Shown here: piece by piece, positions 43,027-51,837 of the stretch
How the letters are laid out: each line of letters starts with the position of its first letter
Numbering within the stretch: the first letter of the stretch is position 1
Program-made: the position numbers and the translations under genes
The notes under the pieces: generated by a model
Database searches by the model: none
The model's input: only the letters and a program-made list of their open reading frames with translations
What the model was told of the DNA's origin: nothing
Assembly: GCA_021730905.1 (NCBI GenBank)
Contig: JAKFYK010000036.1
Location: forward strand, 62,001 to 126,000
Length of the DNA stretch: 64,000 nucleotides
DNA from: Betaproteobacteria bacterium
GTDB taxonomy: Bacteria; Pseudomonadota; Gammaproteobacteria; Burkholderiales; SG8-41
Direction of reading: 5' to 3'

Positions 43027-44160
43027 ATGGCGATGAAACTCAAAGTCATGACCATCGTTGGCACCCGCCCCGAGATTATCAAACTCTCGCGTGTCATTGC
43101 GGAACTGGACCGGCATACGAATCATGTGCTGGTGCACACCGGCCAGAACTATGACTACGAACTAAATGAAGTTTTTTTTGAAGAGCTGGCCATACGCAAG
43201 CCGGATCACTTCCTCGATGCCGCGGGCGGCTCGCCCGCCAAGACCATCGGTGCCGTCATCGCAAAGTCGGATACCGTGCTGGTCAAGGAAGTGCCAGACG
43301 CCCTGCTGATCCTGGGCGATACCAATTCCTGCCTGGCAGCCATTGCCGCAAAGCGTCGCAAGATTCCTGTCTTCCATATGGAAGCCGGCAATCGCTGCTT
43401 CGATGAACGCGTCCCCGAAGAAATCAACCGGCGCATTGTTGACCACATCAGTGATATCAATCTCCCCTATACCGAACACGCGCGCCGCTACCTGCTTTCC
43501 GAGGGCATACGTCCCGAAACCGTCATTAAAACGGGCTCGCCCATGCGGGAAGTCCTGAGCCACTACGAAAGCGGGATTGCAGCCTCCAGGGTGCTCAAGC
43601 GACTGGGGCTTGTGCCGCGCGATTACTTTGTCGTCAGTGCGCACCGCGAGGAAAATATTGACAGTCCCGCCAACTTGAACGCCCTTCTGGCAAGTCTTGA
43701 CGCGCTGAGCAAGCACTTCAGGAAACGCGTCATCGTGTCCACCCATCCGCGTACCCGCAAGAAGCTGGCAACGATAGGCAAGGCAAAGCTGCCGTCTAAA
43801 GTAGAGTTTCTCAAGCCCCTGGGGTTCTTTGATTATGTCAGCCTGCAGACCCATGCCTGTTGCGTGCTGTCTGACAGTGGCACGCTGACGGAGGAGTCCG
43901 CAATCCTGTCGTTTCCGGCAGTGATGATTCGGCAGGCGCACGAGCGGCCCGAGGGCATGGATCAAGGCACGTTGATCATGAGCGGGTTGACGCCCGCTCA
44001 AGTGGTCGAAGCCGTTAAAATCAGCATTGCGCAGTACGCCGACAACCCCAGGCCATTTTCGCCTCCGCCCGACTATGATGCCGACAACGTGTCGCAAAAA
44101 GTCCTGCGCATCATTTTGAGTTATACCGATTACGTGAACCGAACGGTGTGGCGCCAGTAG
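43027..44160 (+). CDS. fnlC: UDP-N-acetyl sugar 2-epimerase, FnlC/WbjD
   Basis: 377 aa, WecB-family. GTRPEIIKLSRVI at the N-terminus, VLILGDTNSCLAAIAAKRRKIPVFHMEAGNR (a strip split over the fold), SAHREENIDSP and SDSGTLTEESA with the catalytic Asp, Glu and His set. It resembles FnlC more than WecB (YVSLQTHACCVLSDSGT). Known: FnlC inverts C2 to finish UDP-L-FucNAc. The ORF start at 43027 or the ATG at 43033 are both possible. The stop overlaps the next gene's GTG by 13 bp. Confidence 0.88.
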   Translation: MAMKLKVMTIVGTRPEIIKLSRVIAELDRHTNHVLVHTGQNYDYELNEVFFEELAIRKPDHFLDAAGGSPAKTIGAVIAKSDTVLVKEVPDALLILGDTNSCLAAIAAKRRKIPVFHMEAGNRCFDERVPEEINRRIVDHISDINLPYTEHARRYLLSEGIRPETVIKTGSPMREVLSHYESGIAASRVLKRLGLVPRDYFVVSAHREENIDSPANLNALLASLDALSKHFRKRVIVSTHPRTRKKLATIGKAKLPSKVEFLKPLGFFDYVSLQTHACCVLSDSGTLTEESAILSFPAVMIRQAHERPEGMDQGTLIMSGLTPAQVVEAVKISIAQYADNPRPFSPPPDYDADNVSQKVLRIILSYTDYVNRTVWRQ

Positions 44161-45146
44161 ATCTACAAGGAAGCGCGAAGGTTCTGGTTACCGGCGCAAC
44201 CGGCTTTGTAGGGCATGCCCTTTGCGCAAGGCTTGCCGAACTCGGATACACCATACGTTGTGCCACCCGCAATCCGCTGACTGAGCGGGGACTCAACCGC
44301 TTCGATACTGTTGCCACGGGCGAACTGGGACCAGATACGGACTGGGTGCAAGCACTCCAGGGCATATCAGTCGTTTATCACCTGGCGGCACGCACCCATG
44401 TGCTGCGCGAAACCGCAAGCGACGCATTGGCCGTGTACCGTCGCATCAATGTCGAAGGAACCCGCGCGCTGGCGCAGGCCGCCGTCCGCGCCGGCGTGCG
44501 GCGGATTGTTTTTCTTAGTTCGATCAAGGTTACGGGCGAACGCACCGAAGGCCATCCGTTTACCGAAGACACCTCGCCCCAGCCCGAAGATGCTTATGGC
44601 GTTTCCAAATGGGAAGCAGAGCAGGCATTGTGTGTCGCAGCCCAGGACACGAACCTTGAGACGGCGATACTGCGTCCGCCACTGGTATATGGGCCGGGTG
44701 TAAAAGGAAATTTTTTGCGCCTGATGCGCTGGGTCGCGCGGGGCGTGCCGTTGCCGCTGGCATCCCTCACCAATCGTCGCAGTCTGGTTTACGTCGAAAA
44801 CCTCGCGGATGCCATCATCGCTGCCGGCAATGCCCAAGCGGCAGCGCGCAAAACCTATCTGGTCAGCGACAACGAAGACGTGTCAACTGCGGGACTGATC
44901 CAGTCGATTGCCGCTGCAATGCGGGTTCGATCTCGATTGTTCCCCTGCCCACCCTCGCTGTTGATGGCCGGCGCAACCGCCCTGGGCAAGCGCGAAGAGA
45001 TGCGGCGCCTCACCGGTTCATTGCAAATCGACAGCGCAAAAATTCGTAATGAATTGCACTGGAGCCCACGCTTCCGTCTGGCTCAGGGCTTGGTTCAAAC
45101 AGCGCAGTGGTATCATTCACAATTCCCTGCAAAGTCAAATACATAA
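44148..45146 (+). CDS. WbpV-like SDR, UDP-sugar 4-reductase or epimerase
   Basis: 332 aa from the GTG at 44148. Rossmann loop VLVTGATGFVGHALC, FLSSIKVTGERT and YGVSKWEAE as the YxxxK pair, with ETAILRPPLVYGPGVKGNF. The closest relatives I know sit with wbpL and wbpM in Pseudomonas O-antigen loci (WbpV, WbpK, WbjF), where they reduce the 4-keto sugar made by WbpM to UDP-QuiNAc or UDP-FucNAc. The order here, this gene then WbpL-like then WbpM-like, is the same. Hence it probably supplies the sugar that WbpL transfers. Confidence 0.85.
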   Translation: MAPVDLQGSAKVLVTGATGFVGHALCARLAELGYTIRCATRNPLTERGLNRFDTVATGELGPDTDWVQALQGISVVYHLAARTHVLRETASDALAVYRRINVEGTRALAQAAVRAGVRRIVFLSSIKVTGERTEGHPFTEDTSPQPEDAYGVSKWEAEQALCVAAQDTNLETAILRPPLVYGPGVKGNFLRLMRWVARGVPLPLASLTNRRSLVYVENLADAIIAAGNAQAAARKTYLVSDNEDVSTAGLIQSIAAAMRVRSRLFPCPPSLLMAGATALGKREEMRRLTGSLQIDSAKIRNELHWSPRFRLAQGLVQTAQWYHSQFPAKSNT

Positions 45147-45152
45147 CCCATC

Positions 45153-46145
45153 GTGCCGCATGCGGTTTTCGCCCCACTGGTTGCCTTTGCCGTCGCCTTG
45201 ATAGCGGTATGGCTGCTTGCACGCAGCCGTCTTGCGCTCATCGCGGTGGACCGCCCCAATGAACGCTCGCTGCACGACAAACCGGTGCCACGGATTGGCG
45301 GCTTAGGACTGCACGCGGGCACGCTGCTGGCATGGCCCCTGAGCGGGTTGGGGGATCCCGCAATCATCTGGATATCATTTGTGGGTTTGCTCATCGTATC
45401 TCTGATCGATGATATCCGCGGTCTGCCCGTGCTCGCACGGCTTGCTGCGCACCTGTTAGCCAGCGGTTCGATAGCAGCCCTCGTAATCTTCCCGGGCCAC
45501 GGTTTGATTGTTGCATGCATTGCGACTATCGGTCTTGCGTGGATCACCAACCTGTACAATTTCATGGATGGCGCTGACGGGCTCGCAGGCGGCATGGCGT
45601 TTTTCGGTTTTGGTGTTTACGGTATCGCGGCATGGCATTCCGGCAGTACGGCGTTTGCGTTGTTTAATTTCAGCGTTGCTGCCGCTGCCATTGCTTTCCT
45701 GGTGTTCAATTTTCATCCGGCACGGATATTCATGGGCGACGTTGGCGCAGTACCTTTGGGTTTTCTGGCGGGAAGCATAGGGCTCGTCGGATGGCTGCAA
45801 CTGGACTGGGCGTGGTGGTTTCCGCTGCTGGTTTTTTCTCCTTTTATCGTAGATGCCAGCATTACGCTTGCTCGTCGGACTGTCCGCAGGGCACGCATCT
45901 GGGAAGCGCACCGGGATCATTATTACCAGCGACTGGTACAGATGGGATGGGGACATCGTCGCACAGCACTTGCCGAGTACGCGCTGATGATAGCGTGCGG
46001 AATGGCTGCGCTTGCGGGTCTGCGCTGGACGCACTCGGACCAGATTGCATTGTTGCTTGCTACGGTGCTGGTCTATATCCTGATTATCGGACTCGTGGAA
46101 ATTGCGTGGCACCGGTACAACGGCGGAAACCGCCATGAAGCCTAA
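45153..46145 (+). CDS. wbpL: Initiating glycosyltransferase, WbpL/WecA type (sugar-1-phosphate transferase)
   Basis: 330 aa integral membrane protein, MraY/WecA superfamily, from the GTG at 45153. Seen: RPNERSLHDKPVPRIGG, LIDDIRGLP with the Asp pair near the membrane, TNLYNFMDGADGLAGG and FHPARIFMGDVG. About ten membrane helices. Known: WbpL moves QuiNAc-1-P or FucNAc-1-P, and WecA GlcNAc-1-P, from UDP to undecaprenyl phosphate, starting O-antigen synthesis. Inferred donor: the product of WbpM and the 44148 reductase. It overlaps wbpM by 11 bp. Confidence 0.9.
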   Translation: MPHAVFAPLVAFAVALIAVWLLARSRLALIAVDRPNERSLHDKPVPRIGGLGLHAGTLLAWPLSGLGDPAIIWISFVGLLIVSLIDDIRGLPVLARLAAHLLASGSIAALVIFPGHGLIVACIATIGLAWITNLYNFMDGADGLAGGMAFFGFGVYGIAAWHSGSTAFALFNFSVAAAAIAFLVFNFHPARIFMGDVGAVPLGFLAGSIGLVGWLQLDWAWWFPLLVFSPFIVDASITLARRTVRRARIWEAHRDHYYQRLVQMGWGHRRTALAEYALMIACGMAALAGLRWTHSDQIALLLATVLVYILIIGLVEIAWHRYNGGNRHEA

Positions 46146-47964
46146 CTGGCGCACCATTCTTGCCTTGCTGCACGACATCACCGCTTGCGCGGTAGCCTGG
46201 CTTGCGGCATTTTGGCTGCGATTCAACTTCGATATTCCGCCGCCATACGTGGAATTAGCAGTGGAGTCGCTGGCACTGGTCGTTGCCATTCATGGTGTGC
46301 TGTTTATCGGCTTGGGGCTGTATCGCGGCATCTGGCGTTTCGCGAGCCTGCCCGACCTTAAACGCATCATCACTGCAGTGTTCCTGGCGTCACTCGCCGT
46401 GCCAGCCGCCATGTTCATGCTGCGCATGGCGTCGCCACGCTCGGTATTCGTCATTGCACCGGTGTTTCTGCTCATGGCTATGGGCGGCAGCCGCTTTATT
46501 TATCGTGCCTGGAAGGAACATCGTTTTGCACCTCAGTCTGACGGGCAACGGGCCTCGGTGCTGGTGCTGGGCGCTGAAGACTCGGCAGTCAATCTGATCA
46601 AGGAGCTGGCGCGCAGCCCCCAATGGCGCGTGGTGGGCGTTCTGAGCGAAGATCCTTCCCGCCAGGGGCGGGAGATTCACGGCATCAAGGTTTTGAGCGC
46701 ACCCAGTGAAATAGGCCCGCTGGCGCAATCACTCGGGGTAAAGCACGCCATCATCGCCATGCCCGAAGCGGCACATCGGGTACGCCGGCAGGCAGTCGAG
46801 TTGGCACGTGCGGCAAATCTGCAAGTGCTGACGGTGCCTTCGTTCGACGACCTGATCAGCGGCAAGGTCACGGTCTCGCAAATTCGCAACGTCGAACTGG
46901 ACGACCTGCTGGGACGCGACCCGGTGACACTCGACACGGCAGGACTAAAGAGCTGGATCAGCGGCCGCGTCGTTTTTGTCACCGGCGCGGGAGGGTCCAT
47001 CGGCTCGGAACTGTGCCGTCAGATCGCCAAATATCAGCCACGCCAGTTGATTCTGCTGGAACTCAATGAGTTCGCGCTCTACGCCATTGAGCAGGAATTT
47101 TCCGAGCGTTTCCCCAATGTAGGCATCGTGTGCGCGATCGGCGATGTAAAGGATGCCTCTCGCGTGGAAGAACTGCTGAAATTACATCGTCCGTCGATGG
47201 TATTTCATGCCGCGGCATACAAACATGTACCTTTAATGGAAAGGGAAAATGCCTGGCAGGCAGTGCTTAACAATGCACTCGGTACACGCGTCCTCGCACA
47301 AGCCGCGATTGCCAGCGGTGTTGAAAAGTTCGTGTTTATTTCCACAGACAAGGCCGTCAACCCCACCAACGTCATGGGTGCGAGCAAGCGGCTGGCCGAG
47401 ATGGTATGCCAGTCGTTGCAGCCGGGCAATGCCACGCAATTCGTCATGGTGCGATTTGGCAACGTACTGGGGTCGACCGGAAGCGTGATTCCGAAATTTC
47501 GTGAACAGATTGCGAAGGGCGGTCCCGTCACTGTCACGCACCCCGAAATCACCCGTTATTTCATGTCCATACCCGAGGCCGTGCAACTCGTGCTGCAGGC
47601 GGGCCTGATGGGGCAAGGCGGCGAAGTACTGGTACTTGATATGGGCGAACCCGTGCGGATTGCGGATCTCGCGCGCGAGCTGATCCGGCTTTCCGGATAC
47701 ACGGAAAACGAAATACGCATTACCTATACCGGGCTGCGGCCAGGCGAAAAACTCTTTGAAGAGCTGCTTGCCAACGACGAAAACTCCCTGCCCACACCTC
47801 ATCCTAAACTGCGTGTTGCGCAAGCGCGGCGCGAAGACGCCGCCTGGCTGGCTGGAATCAACCACTGGCTGGAAACGAATACTGAAACTGATGACGCAAC
47901 AGTCAAGATCGTGCTGGCGCGCTGCGTTCCGGAATACATGCCGCAAAACACGCATGGCGCTTGA
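46135..47964 (+). CDS. wbpM: UDP-GlcNAc 4,6-dehydratase, WbpM/CapD/PglF family
   Basis: 609 aa from the ATG at 46135. Four N-terminal membrane helices, then a first Rossmann domain (VLVLGAEDSAVNLIKEL) and a second one with VFVTGAGGSIGSELC, STDKAVNPTNVMGASKRLAE and FGNVLGSTGSVIPKFR. This is the typical WbpM layout; the YxxxK position is Met-Gly-Ala-Ser-Lys. Known: WbpM dehydrates UDP-GlcNAc to the 4-keto-6-deoxy sugar used for QuiNAc or FucNAc. The next gene overlaps by 11 bp (ATG at 47954). Confidence 0.92.
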   Translation: MKPNWRTILALLHDITACAVAWLAAFWLRFNFDIPPPYVELAVESLALVVAIHGVLFIGLGLYRGIWRFASLPDLKRIITAVFLASLAVPAAMFMLRMASPRSVFVIAPVFLLMAMGGSRFIYRAWKEHRFAPQSDGQRASVLVLGAEDSAVNLIKELARSPQWRVVGVLSEDPSRQGREIHGIKVLSAPSEIGPLAQSLGVKHAIIAMPEAAHRVRRQAVELARAANLQVLTVPSFDDLISGKVTVSQIRNVELDDLLGRDPVTLDTAGLKSWISGRVVFVTGAGGSIGSELCRQIAKYQPRQLILLELNEFALYAIEQEFSERFPNVGIVCAIGDVKDASRVEELLKLHRPSMVFHAAAYKHVPLMERENAWQAVLNNALGTRVLAQAAIASGVEKFVFISTDKAVNPTNVMGASKRLAEMVCQSLQPGNATQFVMVRFGNVLGSTGSVIPKFREQIAKGGPVTVTHPEITRYFMSIPEAVQLVLQAGLMGQGGEVLVLDMGEPVRIADLARELIRLSGYTENEIRITYTGLRPGEKLFEELLANDENSLPTPHPKLRVAQARREDAAWLAGINHWLETNTETDDATVKIVLARCVPEYMPQNTHGA

Positions 47965-49186
47965 CACCATCAATGCCACTGCGAAGCGCGTCTCACAGTG
48001 GAGCGCCATTGCGATCGGGGCATCCCTCCCGGTATCGACAGCACTCGACAACGTGTTGATCGTTATTGCCCTCACGGCATGGGCGTTATCCGGGCAGATT
48101 CGGGACACCCTGAAACGGGCAATAAACAGCAAGCTTCCACTCATCTCTGCTGCGCTTTTCCTGTTGCTGGCGATAGGTACCACCTACGGTGATGTGCCGG
48201 GACAGGAAGCGCTATCCCGTCTCGGCAAGTACACCGACTTACTGTACATACCCATTCTGATGATGATCTTCCGCGCGGGCGAAACCCGTATCCATGCGCT
48301 GCATGCGCTGGCCTGCTCGCTGGCCGGCATCGTCGTGCTGTCATACCTGATTCGCCTGGGCTTGCTGCCCACGCTGCCGTTCATTACGGGCACCGTCGCT
48401 TCGCCCACGGTATTCAAACTCAAACTGACGCATAACCTGCTGGTGGCATTTGGCGCTTTTCTTTTTGTGTGGCTGGGCCACGTTGCCGTGAATACGCGCG
48501 TGCGCATGGTCTGGTACGGGCTCGCGCTGCTGGCGGCGTTGAATGTCCTGTTGATGGTGCAGGGCGCGACCGGCTACATCGTGCTGGGCGCTTTGGCCCT
48601 GTTTCTCGGCTGGCAGCGGCTGGGCAGCCGTGGAATCGGCGGCGCGTTGCTTGCGCTAACGGTTCTGTTGGCAGCCCTCCTGTCTGCTCCCAATCCATTT
48701 CAGGATCGCGTGGTCACGATCCAGCGTGAACTGCAGGACTGGCGCCCCACTGAGAGCGCCAGGACATCGACGGGATTACGTCTGGAGTTCTATCAGAACT
48801 CGCTTGCCATCGTCGCACGGCACCCTCTGACAGGGGTTGGCACAGGCGGTTTCGCTGCCGCATACACGCAGCAGGTACAAGGCACCGGCAAGGTGGAAAC
48901 GCGTAATCCGCACAATGAGTTCCTGCACATTGCAACACAGGTCGGCGTGCTCGGCGCGATAGTACTTGTCGCCCTGTTCGCGACTCAATGGCGGCTCGCT
49001 TCGCGCATACCATCACCGCTGGATAGCGGGCTCGCGCGCGGCCTGGTATTAACCATGGTCATCGGCTGCATGCTGAACTCGCTGCTGCTCGACCACACCG
49101 AAGGTCTCTTCTACGCCTGGCTTACCGGCGTGCTCTACGGCGGTTTAGAATACGACCCGTCCGGTAGACCCCCTGCATCAACATGA
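47954..49186 (+). CDS. waaL: O-antigen ligase, WaaL/RfaL family
   Basis: 410 aa with about eleven membrane helices. Seen: TKLK or KLTHNLLVAF, QGATGYIVLGALAL, the long periplasmic loop, and the RNPHNEFLHIATQVGVLGAI segment, whose His and Asn are the ligase catalytic site. Known: WaaL moves the undecaprenyl-linked O-chain to lipid A-core in the periplasm. The start ATG at 47954 overlaps the wbpM stop. It indicates that the products of this locus are attached to lipopolysaccharide. The Wzy polymerase family shares this fold, so a polymerase role is the alternative. Confidence 0.83.
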   Translation: MALDTINATAKRVSQWSAIAIGASLPVSTALDNVLIVIALTAWALSGQIRDTLKRAINSKLPLISAALFLLLAIGTTYGDVPGQEALSRLGKYTDLLYIPILMMIFRAGETRIHALHALACSLAGIVVLSYLIRLGLLPTLPFITGTVASPTVFKLKLTHNLLVAFGAFLFVWLGHVAVNTRVRMVWYGLALLAALNVLLMVQGATGYIVLGALALFLGWQRLGSRGIGGALLALTVLLAALLSAPNPFQDRVVTIQRELQDWRPTESARTSTGLRLEFYQNSLAIVARHPLTGVGTGGFAAAYTQQVQGTGKVETRNPHNEFLHIATQVGVLGAIVLVALFATQWRLASRIPSPLDSGLARGLVLTMVIGCMLNSLLLDHTEGLFYAWLTGVLYGGLEYDPSGRPPAST

Positions 49187-49935
49187 CACTCTCGGTTTCG
49201 ATCACGACCTTCAACGGGGAGCCTTTGGTGCGGCGCTGCGTGGAATCGGTGACATGGGCCGATGAAATCATCGTTGTCGATTCCGGCAGCACGGATCGCA
49301 CACGGGACATCTGTCGTGAACTCGGCGCCAAAGTAACGCAGACAGCGGATTTTCCGGGGTATGGCCAGCAGAAGAATCGCGCGCTTGATCGTACTAGCGG
49401 CGATTGGGTGCTGGCGCTCGATCATGATGAGTGGGTGTCTTCGGAACTGCGCGCGGAGATCGAAGCCACCCTCAGGAATCCAGGCGACACCGTCGCATTC
49501 ACCATGCCGCGGCTTTCCAACTATTGTGGCCGCGACATGCGGCATTCGGGATGGTGGCCTGATCCGGTTACCCGCTTGTTCCGCAAGGGGGCCGCGCGGT
49601 TTTCCGAGGACCATCTGCACGACCGTATACTTGTCACGGGCAAAATCGGCAAACTGCACAACTCCCTGCGGCACGAGCCCATGCCGACGCTGGAGCACGT
49701 TATCAACAAGATGAACAGCTATTCCTCCGCTGGTGCAAAATTCAATTTCGAGAACGGCAAGCATGCGTCGCTGGGCGCGGCTGTTTTTCATGGCGGCTGG
49801 GCTTTTGTCCGCACCTATATCCTGCAAGCAGGATTCCTGGATGGCCGCGAAGGCTTCATGCTGTCTGTGTCCAACGCCGAAGGCACCTACTACCGCTATC
49901 TGAAACTGATGATGCTCGGAGACAAGCCCCGGTGA
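49183..49935 (+). CDS. waaE: GT2 glycosyltransferase, WaaE/KdtX-like (LPS core)
   Basis: 250 aa. VSITTFNGEPLVRRCVESV, VVDSGSTDRT, NRALDRTSGDWVLALDHDEW with the DxD metal site, then NYCGRDMRHSGWWPDP, the characteristic segment of the WaaE/KdtX LPS-core family. Known: WaaE adds a glucose (beta-1,4) to a core heptose. Its place between the ligase and a GT9 heptosyltransferase-like gene fits a core-glycan role. The start overlaps the ligase stop as ATGA, and the stop overlaps the next GTG. Confidence 0.85.
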   Translation: MTLSVSITTFNGEPLVRRCVESVTWADEIIVVDSGSTDRTRDICRELGAKVTQTADFPGYGQQKNRALDRTSGDWVLALDHDEWVSSELRAEIEATLRNPGDTVAFTMPRLSNYCGRDMRHSGWWPDPVTRLFRKGAARFSEDHLHDRILVTGKIGKLHNSLRHEPMPTLEHVINKMNSYSSAGAKFNFENGKHASLGAAVFHGGWAFVRTYILQAGFLDGREGFMLSVSNAEGTYYRYLKLMMLGDKPR

Positions 49936-50741
49936 AAGCCGCGGTTATCGTCACCACCTACAACCGTCCGGACGCACTTGCAGCGGTGCTTGCCGGCTAT
50001 TTCGATCAGACAGATTGTGATTTCGAGTTGCTGGTCGCCGACGATGGATCAGGGGACGACACGCGCCTGCTGGTCGAAAGTCGTGCCTCGCGCGCGCCGT
50101 TTGCGCTGCATCACGTTTGGCAGGAAGACGTGGGCTTCCGTGCCGGCGCAGCGCGCAACCGCGCTGTGTCGCGCACACAAGCTGACTATCTGATTTTCGT
50201 TGATGGTGATTGCGTGCCCGCGCGGGATTTCGTGCGCCGGCATAAAGCGCTGGCGGAAAAGAATTGCTTCCTTTCGGGCAACCGGGTGCTGCTGTCCGAG
50301 TCATTCACGCAGCAGATTCTCGCCGGGCAGTTGCCGGTCCAGCAGTGGGGCGCGCTGCGCTGGCTGTGGGCGTGGATGATGCGCGACGTGAACCGGCTGT
50401 TGCCGTTGCTCATGCTGCCCGATGCGCCGTTTCGCAAACGCGCTCCGCAAAAATGGGAAGGGGTCAAAACCTGCAACCTGTCGCTATGGCGCGCCGATTT
50501 CATGCATGTGAACGGCTTTGACGAATCGTACTCGGGCTGGGGACTCGAAGACAGCGATCTCGCGATCCGGCTGATCCACGCAGGTGTCAGCCACAAAAGT
50601 GCGCGCTTCGCCACGCCGGTATTTCACCTGTGGCACCGCGAAAATGATCGCAGCCGGCTGCCCGAAAATCAGAAATTGCTCGATGAGATTATCGCCTCTG
50701 ACCGCATCGAGGCGCGCCTGGGTGTTAATCAGTATTCATGA
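49932..50741 (+). CDS. GT2 glycosyltransferase, chondroitin-synthase-like
   Basis: 269 aa from the GTG at 49932 (GTGA overlap with the gene before). AVIVTTYNRPDALAAVLAGY, LLVADDGSGDDT, the DVGFRAGAARNRA strip, LIFVDGDCVPA with the DxD site, and NLSLWRADFMHVNGFDESYSGWG, then LEDSDLAIRL with the catalytic-base Asp. The WGLEDSDLA pattern is typical of the galactosyltransferase-type C-terminal domain. Probably adds a core or side-chain sugar in the cytoplasm. The next gene starts in its stop. Confidence 0.87.
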   Translation: MKAAVIVTTYNRPDALAAVLAGYFDQTDCDFELLVADDGSGDDTRLLVESRASRAPFALHHVWQEDVGFRAGAARNRAVSRTQADYLIFVDGDCVPARDFVRRHKALAEKNCFLSGNRVLLSESFTQQILAGQLPVQQWGALRWLWAWMMRDVNRLLPLLMLPDAPFRKRAPQKWEGVKTCNLSLWRADFMHVNGFDESYSGWGLEDSDLAIRLIHAGVSHKSARFATPVFHLWHRENDRSRLPENQKLLDEIIASDRIEARLGVNQYS

Positions 50742-51817
50742 ATCCGCCGCCGCGCCGTGTGCTGGTCATCGTCACGCGCCGTATCGGCGATGTGTTGTTG
50801 GCCACACCGGTATTTCGTTCACTCCGACGAGCGTGGCCCGATGCCATCATCGACGCGCTGGTGTTCAGCAGTACTGTGGAAGTTTTGACCACAAACCCCG
50901 ATGTAAATCACATACGCGCGATTTCCGAGCGACCGGGAATTCTGCAACATATTGTTTTTGTTGCAAAATTATTTCGCCGCTATGATCTGGCCCTGTCGCT
51001 GGTGGCGGGTGACCGACCGACACTGTACGCGTATTTAGCGGGTCGCCGGCGCATAGGGCTGTTGCTGCCGACGCAAAAAGAACGCTGGAAGCGGCGCTTT
51101 CTGCACCAGTGGATGCCCTACGATCTCACCGAAAAACACACGCTGCTCACGCACTTGTCTATCCTTGAGCCGCTGGGCATTTCCGCTGTCGCGGAGGTGA
51201 CGGCGAACTGGAGCAGCGCCGATGAACACCGTGTTGCGCAATCGCTGGCACCGCTGAAGGGAAAGCGCTATGTGGTGCTGCACCTGTACCCGAAATTCAA
51301 CTACAAGATGTGGAGTGACGCGGGATGGCTGGAGCTTGCGCGCTGGATTACCGGACAAGGACTGCATATCGTGCTGACGGGCGGCAACGATCCTGCCGAA
51401 ATAGCTTACGTCAATCGACTTGCGAACCGCATGGACGTACCGCTTAACCTCGCGGGTCAACTGACTCTTAACGAATCCGCGTGCGTGATCGAGCGCGCTT
51501 CCGCTTATGTCGGTCCCGATACCGCGCTTACGCACATCGCAGCTGCGCTTGGTGTACCCACGGTCGTTTTTTTTGGCCCGACCGATCCGTTGAAATGGGC
51601 GCCGTGGCCCAAGGGCGCCGATGCAGCTTCAAACCCATGGCAGCGGCTTGGCGATCAGGTCGTCGGGCGCGTCAGCGTGGTGCAGGGAACTACCTCATGC
51701 GTGCCGTGCAATAAGGAAGGTTGCGAGCGTCATGTCGCCAGCTTCAGTGATTGCCTGCTCGCGCTGCCCGCCAGCCGCATCATCAGCGCCTTGCGGCAAG
51801 TCGCGCGCATTTCATAA
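50738..51817 (+). CDS. GT9 heptosyltransferase-like glycosyltransferase
   Basis: 359 aa GT-B enzyme of family 9. RRVLVIVTRRIGDVLLATPVFRSL at the N-terminus, a strip typical of ADP-heptose:LPS heptosyltransferases, and DTALTHIAAALGVPTVVFFGPTDP at the C-terminus, where the donor binds. Near the end GTTSCVPCNKEGCERH carries a cysteine cluster found in heptosyltransferase-like proteins. Known: such enzymes add heptose to inner core LPS; other members add different sugars. With WaaE-like and WaaL-like genes beside it, a core role is likely. Confidence 0.85.
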   Translation: MNPPPRRVLVIVTRRIGDVLLATPVFRSLRRAWPDAIIDALVFSSTVEVLTTNPDVNHIRAISERPGILQHIVFVAKLFRRYDLALSLVAGDRPTLYAYLAGRRRIGLLLPTQKERWKRRFLHQWMPYDLTEKHTLLTHLSILEPLGISAVAEVTANWSSADEHRVAQSLAPLKGKRYVVLHLYPKFNYKMWSDAGWLELARWITGQGLHIVLTGGNDPAEIAYVNRLANRMDVPLNLAGQLTLNESACVIERASAYVGPDTALTHIAAALGVPTVVFFGPTDPLKWAPWPKGADAASNPWQRLGDQVVGRVSVVQGTTSCVPCNKEGCERHVASFSDCLLALPASRIISALRQVARIS

Positions 51818-51837
51818 CCGCACCCATCACATGACTC

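Noticed and set aside
47756-47953. Upstream extension of the ligase frame
   Set aside because: The frame is open but lies inside wbpM; the first plausible start of the membrane protein is the ATG at 47954, with the typical 11-bp overlap.
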